A program made the position numbers and the translations under genes. From Novosphingobium sp. B 225 (GTDB lineage Bacteria > Pseudomonadota > Alphaproteobacteria > Sphingomonadales > Sphingomonadaceae), in contig NZ_MWLM01000003.1 of the NCBI RefSeq assembly GCF_002198665.1, positions 62,001 to 126,000 of the forward strand: a stretch of 64,000 nt of DNA, in the 5' to 3' direction. The notes below the pieces were generated by a model. It was not told where the DNA came from and ran no database searches. It saw only the letters and a program-made list of their open reading frames with translations. Below are positions 42,725 to 51,923 of this stretch, piece after piece (the first letter of the stretch is position 1; the number at the start of each line of letters is the position of its first letter).

Positions 42725-43000
42725 ATGAACAACAGTGATCTTGCCGACAAGCGTGCCGCTGACAACGGCCTTACCAAGGCCGAAGCGCGCAAGCAGGTTG
42801 ACGCCGTGTTCGCAGCGATTGCGGACGCTGCAGCCAATGGCGAAGAGGTCGCGCTCAATGGATTTGGCAAGTTCAAGGTCAAGGCGACGCCGGCCCGTGA
42901 AGGCCGCAAACCTTCAACCGGCGCTGCCATTCAGATTGCTGCCGCAAGAAAGCTGACTTTCGCAGCGGCCAATGCTGTCAAAGACAAACTCAACGGTTGA
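42725..43000 (+). CDS. HU-family DNA-binding protein (copy 1)
   Basis: A 91-residue HU/IHF-type protein: DLADKRAADNGLTKAEARKQVDAVFAAIADAAANGEEVALNGFGKFKVKATPAREGRKPSTGAAIQIAAARKLTF. The beta-arm GFGKFKVK...REGRKPSTG is complete. A plasmid HU may help organise incoming DNA. It is paralogous to HU-2 at 58532 (about two-thirds of residues the same by eye). The next + strand terminator-like structure lies 340 bases downstream at 43343. Confidence 0.93.
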   Translation: MNNSDLADKRAADNGLTKAEARKQVDAVFAAIADAAANGEEVALNGFGKFKVKATPAREGRKPSTGAAIQIAAARKLTFAAANAVKDKLNG

Positions 43001-43765
43001 CGCTCCAAGACGCGCTGCTTGTAGCGCCTTGAACGCTCAGTTCGAAGCGGGCCAGACCAAAACCACCGCCCCTTGTAGGTATTCCAACTTGGCCGCGGAT
43101 GGGGTCTTTGCGTCTAGCGAATCGCGCTCATCGCCGAACCTGGATATCGGCCTCTCGGGTAGCCGCACCATGCTACAGCTGACCTGTGCCTCGCTGGTCA
43201 GGCCATCCGGATCCGCGCGTACACTAACACCCAGCCCCGTTTCAAACTACTCGAGGGGCATTTACCCGATATTAGGTAGTTTTGGCCATGATCTGTACAC
43301 CACTGCAGAGCCCGTCTGGCGGTGGCCGCATATGATCAACTTCGCCTCGACCGGATCGCAGAACGGTCGAGGCGTTTTTGGTTAAGCGGTATGCCGCGTT
43401 CCAAATCGAGCACGGCATCAAGCGCCTGGCCAGCATGACGATGTCGCATGTGCGCAGCTTCCGCAGGTAAATTGCGCTCCTCGATCGGCAGCCTGCGCGC
43501 TCTGGCGTCTTGGGAACACACCGACCTCCGCCCTGCCAGGGCGTTGGCCTGGAGGGTTTGCCGTGAACCGCTCCCCCAGGATGAAAGAAGCTGGGTGGCT
43601 TTTCGAGATTGCTGAGACTCGGAGTTTGGGCCCGATATAAAATGATGCGCTCATAGAGAAATTCAGCCAACGGACAGCGAAGGTTGAACTGCGGCTGGGT
43701 CGCTTGGCATCAACGCCGCGATGCAGCCAGTTGGAACATTCACCAGACTACTCGAGCCCTTCTCT
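43001..43765. other. Intergenic region with orphan terminator
   Basis: About 760 bases. Open frames on the minus strand (43272-43670) do not look like a protein. It contains a strong + strand terminator at 43343-43379, which is far from HU-1 and could end an untranslated RNA. Confidence 0.4.
43343..43379 (+). terminator. Rho-independent terminator
   Basis: CGCCTCGACCG at 43343-43353 pairs perfectly with CGGTCGAGGCG at 43364-43374; ten-base loop; T-run of five at 43375-43379. The strongest classic terminator in the window, in a place with no coding gene directly upstream. Confidence 0.8.
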
Positions 43766-44077
43766 TCAGAGCGTAACCAATGCTGCAAAGGCCGCGTGCT
43801 TGCGGAGGAAATGCTCCAGCACCGGGCCATAGATTGGTCGCTCGAACACTACTCCGCACTGATAGTTCGACACCCATTTGACGTTCGCCTTCAGCCCGTC
43901 GAGCCCATCAGGCCTGACAATGATCTTGGAGTTGACCCTGGGAGGCTTACCCTGAACTTGGATGCAGCAGCCATTGGCCGAAAGATCGACCATCATGCCA
44001 AAGCTCCTCAACCCGCTTTCGGCGCGGATTTGGACTTGCCAACATATCTGAGATCGCAGTTCATGACGCGGTAACAT
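43766..44077 (-). CDS. PilZ-domain protein
   Basis: A 103-residue single-domain PilZ protein. It has a basic N-terminal motif (LPRHELRSQICWQVQIRAESG) and the DLSANGCCIQV signature near residues 31-41, giving the RxxxR and D/NxSxxG pattern for cyclic di-GMP binding. It is divergent from the TadG-like gene, with a long inverted repeat between them, so it may link c-di-GMP to the adhesion genes. Confidence 0.8.
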   Translation of the reverse strand: MLPRHELRSQICWQVQIRAESGLRSFGMMVDLSANGCCIQVQGKPPRVNSKIIVRPDGLDGLKANVKWVSNYQCGVVFERPIYGPVLEHFLRKHAAFAALVTL

Positions 44078-44407
44078 TCTTCGATTTTAGCCTTGATTTA
44101 TATATCTTTGGTTAAAGGTAATCCGCAAACATGCGTGATCGCAATTTAGGGCAAAATGATATATTTTACCCTAATTTGCGCGAATGATCCTGAATTCCAA
44201 GCCGACCAGATAAGGCGCTGTCTAACCCGGCTCGTGCGTCGAGGCTTTCGCCAGGATTGCGGAAGCTCCCCTGCGACTCCATCGATTTACGTATCGTTAA
44301 GCGAAGTAAATTATATCGCCCGATATAGCCATTTGCCGGGCCCACCCCCAGCAACTTGGCATTCGAGATACCGGCTGTGCAGCTGGTAAGCCACGGAGTG
44401 ATGAGGG
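44078..44407. other. AT-rich intergenic region with long inverted repeat
   Basis: A 330-base AT-rich region between divergent PilZ and TadG-like genes. It contains the palindrome described separately and a TTAAAGG element near 44112, but no gene. Confidence 0.5.
44141..44179. promoter_or_regulatory. Long inverted repeat between PilZ and TadG-like genes
   Basis: GCAATTTAGGGCAAAAT at 44141-44157 and ATTTTACCCTAATTTGC at 44163-44179 pair at 15 of 17 positions around a five-base centre. It lies 64 bases from the PilZ start and 229 from the TadG-like start, a fit for a dimeric-regulator operator. Confidence 0.5.
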
Positions 44408-46345
44408 ATGAGCGCATATCGGGCAAAAGCCCTCTTGCATACCTTGCTCCGGGACGAATCTGGAAATGTGTTGCCGATCGCCGTTGCCGGCATCATTGTG
44501 ATGTCGGCTATCGTCGGCGGCGGCGTGGATCTCAGCAGAGGCTACAAGGTCCAGAACCGGCTTCAAAATGCTTGCGATTCTGCCGTCCTGGCTGGGCGCA
44601 AGGCTGTTACGACCAATGGTTATGACTCCACCGCGAAAGCCCAGGCGCAGACCTATTTCGATATCAACTTTGATCCCGCTCAACAGGGCACAACGCATAC
44701 CACTTTTTTGAGCGAGGGCGATACGGCCGGAAACTCGATTGGCGGCCAAGCCAGCACCCGGATGCCGATGCTCATGATGCAATTGTTCGGTGTCGAAGAC
44801 ATGACGTTGCGCGCGAACTGCGCTTCGACGATGGGGGTTGGCAACAGCGACATCACGATGGTTCTCGACGTCACTGGCTCAATGGGCACTTCGCTCGGGA
44901 CAGGGACCCGGCTAAGCGCCTTGAAAACCGCGATGAAGAATTTCTACACGACCGTTGATACGGCGGTGCAGGGTAGCAATGCTCGGGTCCGTTATTCGTT
45001 TGTCCCGTTCAGTACCACGGTCAACACCGGTCGATTGTTGTATGACCTCGACCCGGATTACATTACCGACCACTGGACAATCCAGTCGCGTGCACCGATC
45101 ACCAAAACCATCACCTCGCAGGTGTTCAATGGCTGGGATACGGCGGTCGTTACCAGCGCACCGAGTGACTACACGTCGCAAGCGAATTCCTCGACGAGCC
45201 AGTATAGCAGCACGAACTATACATCATTGAATTCCTGTAACAGTGCGCGACCCGCCGATGTCCCTTGGGCAAACAATGGCTCTGCCACGACCAGTACCAC
45301 AACCATCACCAATGGTGCGGGACAACAGGTCGTAACCCGTGTAACCCGTCAGCCACAGCGTATGACCACCTACATCTGCCAACGAAGCGGCAGCCGGTAT
45401 CGCGTATTTTACTATTATTCGAACCGTACGTTTAATAGTTATTCATATGAAACAAGCGATCCTATCTATACGACTGTGACCAGCGTGGTGTTTGATCGTT
45501 GGGAATATAAGCCGGTCCAGTACGACACCAGCACCCTGAAGACGTTTCAGCCGGTCGTGACGCAGACAGGTTCCAACGGCACGAACGTAACATCGACCTG
45601 GGAAGGTTGCATCGAGGAGCGGCAGACATCTGCTGCATCGAGCATCAGCTATTCCGTACTTAACGGCATGAATCCCAGTGATGCGCTGGACCTGGACATT
45701 GATTCCGCCCCGACGAGCGATGAATCGACGAAATGGGCACCACTTTGGCGTCAGGTTGCCTATAACCGAAACACCACGAACGTCGTCAGTTCCACGACCA
45801 ACAGCAATACTGCCACCTCCTACTGCGTGCCGGCCGCTAAGGTCCTGCAGACGATGGAGCAATCGCAGTTCAACAGCTACGCTGATTCGCTAACCGCACA
45901 GGGTAACACTTACCTGGACATTGGCATGTTGTGGGGCGCTCGCTTAAGCTCGCCAGACGGGATCTTCCAGGACACCGTCAACGCCGAACCGGCCAATGGC
46001 GGCAATGTGACGCGGCATATCATCTTTATGACCGACGGGCTGCTTGAGCCGGCCAACACCACCTATCAGTCGTATGGAATTGAATTCCTCGATCGACGGG
46101 TGACCAGCGACGGCTCCTTATCCCAGGCAACCAGTCGTCATAGTTTGCGGTTCAGGGCAATCTGCGACGCGGCGAAGGCAAAGGGAATCCGGGTTTGGGC
46201 AATCGGATTCACCTCCGGCCTCACGTCAGACCTGGCCTATTGCGCATCGCCGAACAGTTCGTTCACCGCCAACACTGCCACCGAACTGAATTCGGCGTTT
46301 CAGACCATTGCGAAGCAAGTCGGTGAACTGCGGGTGCTGTCATGA
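44408..46345 (+). CDS. TadG-like protein with von Willebrand A domain
   Basis: A 645-residue protein. A TadE/TadG-like N-terminus (LLRDESGNVLPIAVAGIIVMSAIVGGGVDLSR, about residues 12-44) provides a membrane anchor. A vWA domain follows, with the metal-site motif DVTGSM at Asp154-Ser158 (a DxTxS variant) and later MTDGLLEP. A long Ser/Thr/Asn/Tyr-rich insert (about 240-420) holds several CxxC-like Cys pairs. TadG proteins are thought to anchor or tip Flp/Tad pili. Other Tad-machine genes are absent from the window. Confidence 0.8.
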   Translation: MSAYRAKALLHTLLRDESGNVLPIAVAGIIVMSAIVGGGVDLSRGYKVQNRLQNACDSAVLAGRKAVTTNGYDSTAKAQAQTYFDINFDPAQQGTTHTTFLSEGDTAGNSIGGQASTRMPMLMMQLFGVEDMTLRANCASTMGVGNSDITMVLDVTGSMGTSLGTGTRLSALKTAMKNFYTTVDTAVQGSNARVRYSFVPFSTTVNTGRLLYDLDPDYITDHWTIQSRAPITKTITSQVFNGWDTAVVTSAPSDYTSQANSSTSQYSSTNYTSLNSCNSARPADVPWANNGSATTSTTTITNGAGQQVVTRVTRQPQRMTTYICQRSGSRYRVFYYYSNRTFNSYSYETSDPIYTTVTSVVFDRWEYKPVQYDTSTLKTFQPVVTQTGSNGTNVTSTWEGCIEERQTSAASSISYSVLNGMNPSDALDLDIDSAPTSDESTKWAPLWRQVAYNRNTTNVVSSTTNSNTATSYCVPAAKVLQTMEQSQFNSYADSLTAQGNTYLDIGMLWGARLSSPDGIFQDTVNAEPANGGNVTRHIIFMTDGLLEPANTTYQSYGIEFLDRRVTSDGSLSQATSRHSLRFRAICDAAKAKGIRVWAIGFTSGLTSDLAYCASPNSSFTANTATELNSAFQTIAKQVGELRVLS

Positions 46346-46932
46346 AATGGCGCAACGCAGCAACCGCACTGGCCCGGGACAAGGCTGGCGTTTCCGCGAC
46401 CGAGTTCGCACTGATTGCGCCCGTCTTTTTGACTCTGCTGATCGGCATTTTCGACGCAGGCCAGGAAGCTTACGCGATCTCGGTGCTGAACGGCGCAGTA
46501 CAGAAAGCCGCACGAGATTCATCGCTGGAAGTGACGGATCTTGGCTATGCAGATGCAATGGTCGAAAAACAGATCGGCCCGATCCTGCCCGGTGCCACAT
46601 TCGAGTCCAAACGGACCAGCTACAACGATTATGCGGACATTGGCCGCCCCGAGAAATGGAACGATGCCAACAATGACGGCACCTGCAGTTCGGGCGAATC
46701 CTATGTCGATGAAAACGGAAGCGGAGAATGGGAATCAGATATCGGCAAAGATGGCAACGGCGGCGCTGACGACGTTGTCGTCTATGAAGTGACCGTCAAC
46801 TATGAGCCGACGTTCAAAGTGCCGCTTATGCCAGGCCATTGGAACGAGCGCAGCCTGACAGCCTCTGCCATCAAGAAGAACCAGCCCTTTGCCAATCAGA
46901 CTGGCTATGGCTCGACGGCGGGAATTTGCTGA
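46342..46932 (+). CDS. TadE-like pseudopilin
   Basis: A 196-residue protein with the TadE-like N-terminus ARDKAGVSATEFALIAPVFLTLLIGIFDAGQE (residues 11-42) and a hydrophilic Asn, Asp and Gly-rich C-terminal part containing a possible calcium-binding style run DANNDGTCSSGESYVDENGSGEWES. It overlaps the TadG-like stop by four bases and the next gene by one base, so the three are one operon. It is probably processed by a prepilin peptidase encoded elsewhere. Confidence 0.8.
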   Translation: MKWRNAATALARDKAGVSATEFALIAPVFLTLLIGIFDAGQEAYAISVLNGAVQKAARDSSLEVTDLGYADAMVEKQIGPILPGATFESKRTSYNDYADIGRPEKWNDANNDGTCSSGESYVDENGSGEWESDIGKDGNGGADDVVVYEVTVNYEPTFKVPLMPGHWNERSLTASAIKKNQPFANQTGYGSTAGIC

Positions 46933-47612
46933 TGCGCGTCAAGTCAAGTCAGGTGAAATCGCTGGTACGCAAACTTTCTTCCGACGCGTCGGGGGCTGCC
47001 GCCATCGAATTTGCGCTCATCCTGCCGATCATGACAGCCGTGGGTATGATGGGAACTGAAATCGGCTACATGGCCATGGTCAATCTGCAGATCAGCCAGG
47101 TTTCGCTTGCAGTAGCGGATGCCGGTTCTCGGCTCGAGCAAACCAACAACAATTCGGTTGCCCCGACTGTGACTGAGGCCGACATCGATTCAGTTATGGT
47201 TGGTGCTGACAAGATGGGCGATCGCTTCAACCTGAAAGAAAACGGCAGGGTTATCCTATCCAGCCTCGAAAAGGATCCAGCCACAGGTAAGCAGTTCATC
47301 CACTGGCAGCGGTGTTTCGGGGACCTCAAAGTCAATTCGGACTATGGTAACGATTCAAGCAACAACGGACTGAACGGCCCTGCCCTCGTCAGCATGGGCA
47401 GCGGCGTCAACAAGGTCACATCACCCACAACCAACCAGGCCGTGATGTTCGTTGAAGTGTTCTACGATTACAAAGGCCTGTTTGGCACCATGTTCATCAA
47501 GAAGATGCGCTTCAAGCAGGAAGCGGCCTACTTGGTGCGTGATATTCGCGACCTGCGTGCATCCAATGTAACCGGCGTGACCGGCGGTGGGGGGAAATCA
47601 ACATGCGCCTGA
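46932..47612 (+). CDS. TadE/TadF-like pseudopilin
   Basis: A 226-residue protein with the N-terminal DASGAAAIEFALILPIMTAVGMMGTEIGYM segment (about residues 17-47), matching TadE/TadF-type minor pseudopilins. The rest is soluble. The start overlaps the upstream stop by one base (TGATG), and the downstream small gene overlaps its stop by ten bases. Confidence 0.78.
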   Translation: MRVKSSQVKSLVRKLSSDASGAAAIEFALILPIMTAVGMMGTEIGYMAMVNLQISQVSLAVADAGSRLEQTNNNSVAPTVTEADIDSVMVGADKMGDRFNLKENGRVILSSLEKDPATGKQFIHWQRCFGDLKVNSDYGNDSSNNGLNGPALVSMGSGVNKVTSPTTNQAVMFVEVFYDYKGLFGTMFIKKMRFKQEAAYLVRDIRDLRASNVTGVTGGGGKSTCA

Positions 47613-47875
47613 TTCCATGGAAGGACAGGAAGATGCCTATCGCGCGGCTGGTGATGGCCGGGCTGGCCCTGTCCAGCGTGGGATGCGCTGGCTGGGCCTA
47701 TGCTTCACAGTTTGGATCGCACAGTGCTTGTGTAGGCGAGCTACATGCAGCCTTGATCGTGCAGGAGTATTCGCAGGTTCCTGATCGTGCCAAATTCGCA
47801 GCGGAGAGACTATGCAACCGGGCGAAAGATGAAGCCAATGCCGCGATGCATTTGATTCCAGGAGCACGAAATTGA
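47603..47875 (+). CDS. Small exported protein of the Tad-like operon
   Basis: A 90-residue protein with a signal-like helix near residues 14-33 containing two cysteines (VGCAGW and SACVGE). Position and translational overlaps place it in the Tad-like operon. SSVGCAG could be a lipobox, which would make it a lipoprotein, though it lacks a clean consensus. Family not recognised. Confidence 0.6.
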   Translation: MRLIPWKDRKMPIARLVMAGLALSSVGCAGWAYASQFGSHSACVGELHAALIVQEYSQVPDRAKFAAERLCNRAKDEANAAMHLIPGARN

Positions 47876-48495
47876 GCGGCTTGATCGCCCTTGCGGCCTT
47901 CCAGATTGGTCTGGTGATCTGCCTGATCTTCCTGGTTTCGAAGCTTGTTGGCATGATTAACGCCGGTGCCCCGCTGATCAGCATGCAAAACCCGTTCAAG
48001 CGGCCAGCCGCCCAGCCGAAAGCGGTGCCGTCGAAACAATCAGGTCCCCGTGAGGCGGATGGGGAGCGCATCGTTTCATTCAGACTTCCCTTGCCACACA
48101 AACGCGATCGGACTGAACCAGCGGAAAAATTCGTTCAGGACCAGATCACTGACAAGGCGAAGTTAGGCCGCAGCCGTAAACTGTTGACGCTAAGCGAGCT
48201 GGAATCGGCCAGCAATCGGGCCGCAGCGGAGTTTCCCGAAAACTACTATGCCGAGATTGAGGCCCGGCTTGAAGAATTCTTTCAGGCCTATCTCGCAACA
48301 GAGATCACTCTGGCTGACTATTTCGAGCGCATTCGCAAGGAAAATGCGTTGGCCCAGGCAGTCTTACGCAATGACCACGTCCTGCTCGATCCGCAGCTTC
48401 GGGCCGAAGCAGAACGGGCAGCCGCGGCGATCGAATGGTGCCATGAATGGGCCACAGGTCAGGCCATACAATGTCGTGACGGGCTCGCAGCTTGA
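47872..48495 (+). CDS. Membrane-anchored protein of the Tad-like operon
   Basis: A 207-residue protein with one N-terminal transmembrane helix (about residues 3-28) and a long helical, charged cytoplasmic or periplasmic domain (ESASNRAAAEFPENYYAEIEARLEEFFQAYLATEITLADYFERIRKENALAQAVL). It starts with TTG, overlapping the upstream stop. Family not recognised; it may help anchor the pilus-like apparatus. It converges with the response-regulator gene. Confidence 0.6.
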   Translation: MSGLIALAAFQIGLVICLIFLVSKLVGMINAGAPLISMQNPFKRPAAQPKAVPSKQSGPREADGERIVSFRLPLPHKRDRTEPAEKFVQDQITDKAKLGRSRKLLTLSELESASNRAAAEFPENYYAEIEARLEEFFQAYLATEITLADYFERIRKENALAQAVLRNDHVLLDPQLRAEAERAAAAIEWCHEWATGQAIQCRDGLAA

Positions 48496-48516
48496 ACGGT
48501 TCGGGATCGCAGAAAA

Positions 48517-49140
48517 TCAGGATAGGGTGTTGTTCCGCAATGCCGCCAGCTCAGTTCGGTTGCTGGCGCCTAGCTTTTGAAAGACCTTGTGTAGGTACAA
48601 TTTGACCATCGCCTCGGACATTTTCAGCCGATCAGCGATTTCCTTGTTCCGCAGACCCAGCACTGCCAAATCAGCCACCTGTTGCTCACGCTGACTGAGC
48701 GCCGCGCCCGCTCGAAGTGAAGAACCTTTGGCGTTCAACGCAAATGCCTTGTCGACGAGACTGCCATCCACAAAGCGCAATCCCTTCGAAACGGCTTCGA
48801 TCGCCTCAAACAGTCGCTCTTCCGAACAGTGTTTAAACACGATTCCGTTAACGCTGGATCGCATCAGGCCCACGAGCGCCTCATCTGTCAATTGCGCGGT
48901 CAGGACAATGACTGGTCTCGTATCCTGGCGGGCTCGCATCGCTTGCAGAACAGCGACTCCGTCCAGACTCCGCATCTTCAAATCCAGCAAGATCATATCG
49001 GTTTCAACGGTCGAGAGCGCTTCAAGTGCGTCTTCCCCAGCCGCGATCGATCCAACGATCTGATGACCACGGCTGACCAGTGCTGCTTCAAGTCCTCGCC
49101 GGAAAAAAGCATGGTCATCGACGATTAGAATTCTAGCCAT
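48517..49140 (-). CDS. NarL/LuxR-type response regulator
   Basis: A 207-residue response regulator. Receiver residues are present (ILIVDDH at 5-10, phospho-acceptor Asp53 in MILLDLK, and the lysine in VFKHCSEER). The C-terminal LuxR helix-turn-helix is LSQREQQVADLAVLGLRNKEIADRLKMSEAMVKLYLHKVFQKLGASNRTELA. The ATG at 49140 is preferred because it starts the receiver; upstream residues are unrelated. It overlaps the kinase gene by eight bases and is cotranscribed with it. Confidence 0.9.
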   Translation of the reverse strand: MARILIVDDHAFFRRGLEAALVSRGHQIVGSIAAGEDALEALSTVETDMILLDLKMRSLDGVAVLQAMRARQDTRPVIVLTAQLTDEALVGLMRSSVNGIVFKHCSEERLFEAIEAVSKGLRFVDGSLVDKAFALNAKGSSLRAGAALSQREQQVADLAVLGLRNKEIADRLKMSEAMVKLYLHKVFQKLGASNRTELAALRNNTLS

Positions 49141-51037
49141 TGCCCATCCTGGTGTTTGGAAGCCGTAAGGTAATTGCCGTATGCCCCGGATCGCTTCGCA
49201 CTTCAATTGTCGCGCCCATATCCTTTGCCCTTTGTGAAAGTGACCAAGGCTGATCGATCAAAGTGAGTCCCTTGAAGCCGTTGCCATTGTCGATGAACCG
49301 GAACTCAAAGCCAGCTGTTGTTCTCTCGACCAGCACTTCAAATGCGTTTGCACGCCCGTGCTTGGCAGCGTTAGCCACGGCTTCACGCAAGAATTGTGTC
49401 AGATCGAATCCAACTGATTCCGGCACCCGAATCCCCGTACCATCGGACTGGATCTCAACCTTTATTTGCCATAGCCTGCCAAGAATGTGAGCTGTCACTG
49501 AAAGTCGTTCAATCAAATCGACGTGTTGGTGGTCTGTCTCTGCCGATTGCAGGCGATCCATCATCAGCTTGATACCGTTTTGCTCTTCACCCAGAGCCTC
49601 GGCAATTTGGCTTATTTGGTCAGCAGCGAGTTCGGTGTTGACCGATCCGGGCCTGATCGATTGCAGCCAATACCGAACCCCAGCAAGCGATTGCGCGACG
49701 GAATCATGAAGATCGTGTGCCACTGACTGACGCAATTTCAACAGCGCCAACTCCTCTGACGACCGGTGAAATCCAACTACATCGAAAAACTGCTGGAGTT
49801 CCTGACCAATCGCTGCGGCGAGACTGAGTTGTTCGGCTGCAAGCACGCTAATGTCGGCGAGGAGAATACGCCCCCGACCCGTAACTCCCTGCAAGGGGAT
49901 AAATATTCCGGTCCGGACACCAAATCGGGTGAGAAATTCTCCGTCCAGTCGATCACATGGCAATTCTGTCAGTGCTCGATTCTCCATGGTTGTCACGGCG
50001 AACTCGCGATGTAGGTCGAACAGGGTCGCTTGATCGACCGAATGAGAGAAGCCTCCGCTACAATCCTCACAAGCATTGCAGGCGTTGTGCAATGATCCAG
50101 CTGTTCGGACAGCGCAGGAAGGCTGACCGAAGTTCACCCAGCAAATTGCTCCGCCCCTGGCTCCGATCTGCTGCATTGCATATCTGATTGCTGCGTCCAT
50201 TTGTGACGCCCAACTTGCGCCACCTGGATATTCGAAACGCGGCACATTTACATTCCGGAACCGAACCGAGGTCAACAGGAGAAATAGCGAGAGGCCAATA
50301 AGATAGGCCTGCCGCCTGATCAGGCTCCGCTCGTCCACAATCATACCCGAGAAATGCATTTCCGCGATCATCAAAAGGCAAACAATGTTCGCGAAAGCCA
50401 GGATCGATAAGCCGTGTCGCCAACTCCAACTCAGGTTTGCCGACAAAATCAGGAAGGCGAGGATAGCAAAAGTGGCGGCGAAGTAGCCGGATTCCATCGG
50501 CTCGATTACCACCATGGCGCCTAGATAATAGACAATGTCGATCGCCAGGATCATCTTCCTGAGCCGGAAGCTCAGTTTCCGATCAAGATGGAATACAAAC
50601 AGTATAGAGATAGCGACACCTAAATAGGCAAACGCCCAAATGTCGTCCGGCTTGTCCCATTGAATATGCATGGTTTCATCGGTCGGGTCGGTGATGGACA
50701 GCAACGCAACCAGAACCGCAATCAGGACTCGGCTAAGCGCTATCAACCATCCGGTTTTTTGCGCCAGATTGCTATCAATCATACTGAGCACATTCCCTAA
50801 ATCACGCGCATCGGAGGCGATCTTTCGTGGTGCCGATTTTTCGTCAAGGCTGATGGTTTGAACGTCGGGGTTTCGCAATCTGTTGAAATTCCAAACGATA
50901 TATAACTTTAGATCAGGAAGATAATCTCGAACAGTCCGACCTTTGTGCGAGGCGACCCTAGAAATTGCCTGCCAATCTGCCGATCCGGGACGCAATGAGA
51001 TTCCAGGGGGCTGACTGCGAGTTGCGGTGTCGGCCAT
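49133..51037 (-). CDS. NarL-partner histidine kinase with Cys cluster
   Basis: A 634-residue membrane sensor kinase. The N-terminal 90 residues are soluble, followed by about six transmembrane segments (roughly 97-265). A GAF-like linker follows, with Cys308, Cys320, Cys323, Cys326 and Cys361, three of them as CxxCxxC. The HisKA_3 phospho-acceptor is His444 in VAHDLHDSVAQSLAGVRYW; a Bergerat ATPase follows (REAVANAAKHGRANAFEV, DNGNGF). The Cys group could hold an Fe-S cluster, as in NreB-type sensors, but this is inferred. The ATG at 51037 gives a compact start; it diverges from a DUF4402 gene. Confidence 0.85.
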   Translation of the reverse strand: MADTATRSQPPGISLRPGSADWQAISRVASHKGRTVRDYLPDLKLYIVWNFNRLRNPDVQTISLDEKSAPRKIASDARDLGNVLSMIDSNLAQKTGWLIALSRVLIAVLVALLSITDPTDETMHIQWDKPDDIWAFAYLGVAISILFVFHLDRKLSFRLRKMILAIDIVYYLGAMVVIEPMESGYFAATFAILAFLILSANLSWSWRHGLSILAFANIVCLLMIAEMHFSGMIVDERSLIRRQAYLIGLSLFLLLTSVRFRNVNVPRFEYPGGASWASQMDAAIRYAMQQIGARGGAICWVNFGQPSCAVRTAGSLHNACNACEDCSGGFSHSVDQATLFDLHREFAVTTMENRALTELPCDRLDGEFLTRFGVRTGIFIPLQGVTGRGRILLADISVLAAEQLSLAAAIGQELQQFFDVVGFHRSSEELALLKLRQSVAHDLHDSVAQSLAGVRYWLQSIRPGSVNTELAADQISQIAEALGEEQNGIKLMMDRLQSAETDHQHVDLIERLSVTAHILGRLWQIKVEIQSDGTGIRVPESVGFDLTQFLREAVANAAKHGRANAFEVLVERTTAGFEFRFIDNGNGFKGLTLIDQPWSLSQRAKDMGATIEVRSDPGHTAITLRLPNTRMGNG

Positions 51038-51114
51038 GTGAACAGTTCTTTTACTATGGAACGATATATACCATCCCGAATGTTCGGGGACACGCTTTGT
51101 TGCACATCTGGTCG

Positions 51115-51684
51115 ATGATGACTCGCATTGCCAACCTGGGCTCGTTCCTCCGGGCGCTCCGCGCATCCACTGCAGCGTTGTTTGTCCTCGGATCCTCTAC
51201 TGCCGCCCACGCCGAACGCGTTTCTGTCACAGGCAGGGCCGAAGCCATAATCGTAACCCGGCTTAGCCTGGTTAAAACCGATGACCTCAATTTCGGGAAG
51301 ATTGTTGCCGGCACCGCGGCGGGGACTGTCACGGTTACTCCTGCAGGCTCGCGGTCGGCAACGGGCGGCGTTCGCCTTGCTGGGACAGGGGCGCAACCAG
51401 CTGCGTTTTCGGGATACGGATTTCTAAACCAGACCGTCTCAATCTCGGTCAACAGCAACACGCCTGTCGTTCGGCGCGTTGGCGGATCAGAGACTATGCA
51501 GTTTGACACCTTTATCATTGGCAGCACCCCGACCGCCCAATTGACAACGGCTCCTCTGGCGTTCCGGATTGGCTCAAAAACCGGAATGTTCGCATTCCCA
51601 GTCGGTGCCACCTTACGGGTCAAAGCCCGGCAAACGCCTGGCCTTTACACAGGCAGCTTCAGCGTGACGCTCAACTACCAGTAG
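51115..51684 (+). CDS. DUF4402 secreted protein
   Basis: A 189-residue exported protein: signal peptide to about residue 37 (AAHA), then the DUF4402 pattern (ERVSVTGRAEAIIVTRLSLVKTDDLNFGKIVAGTAAGTVTVTPAGSRSATGGVRL) and the final LYTGSFSVTLNYQ strand. It is a relative of the protein at 37974. It is divergent from the two-component genes with a 78-base gap, so it is a likely target of that system. The start at 51115 is chosen as the first ATG before the signal peptide; 51118 is also possible. Confidence 0.8.
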   Translation: MMTRIANLGSFLRALRASTAALFVLGSSTAAHAERVSVTGRAEAIIVTRLSLVKTDDLNFGKIVAGTAAGTVTVTPAGSRSATGGVRLAGTGAQPAAFSGYGFLNQTVSISVNSNTPVVRRVGGSETMQFDTFIIGSTPTAQLTTAPLAFRIGSKTGMFAFPVGATLRVKARQTPGLYTGSFSVTLNYQ

Positions 51685-51923
51685 AATCTGGCTCCCTTTG
51701 GATAGGGTAGCTTTCGGCAATGACCGAGCAAGGACATCCCTGATCAAAACTGACGGTCGACAGGCGTGACCTCCAGCATTTCTCCAGCTGGGATTTAGCG
51801 CCGAGCCGCTTTGCTGCGCATGAGCGTTGTATGAGCAGTGGACCGTGTAGCGGAACCCGCAGAGCGCAGCGAAGTTGCCCCATGTCTAATCGGTCCTGAA
51901 GCGAACGCCGAGCGCCGCCAGTG
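51685..51923. other. Intergenic, no gene recognised
   Basis: Short stretch with no convincing frame, between the DUF4402 gene and the uncertain minus-strand frame at 51924. Confidence 0.4.

Noticed and set aside
43272..43670. Minus-strand frame of 132 codons
   Set aside because: It crosses the perfect terminator stem at 43343-43379 on the opposite strand and has no recognisable composition or ribosome site.
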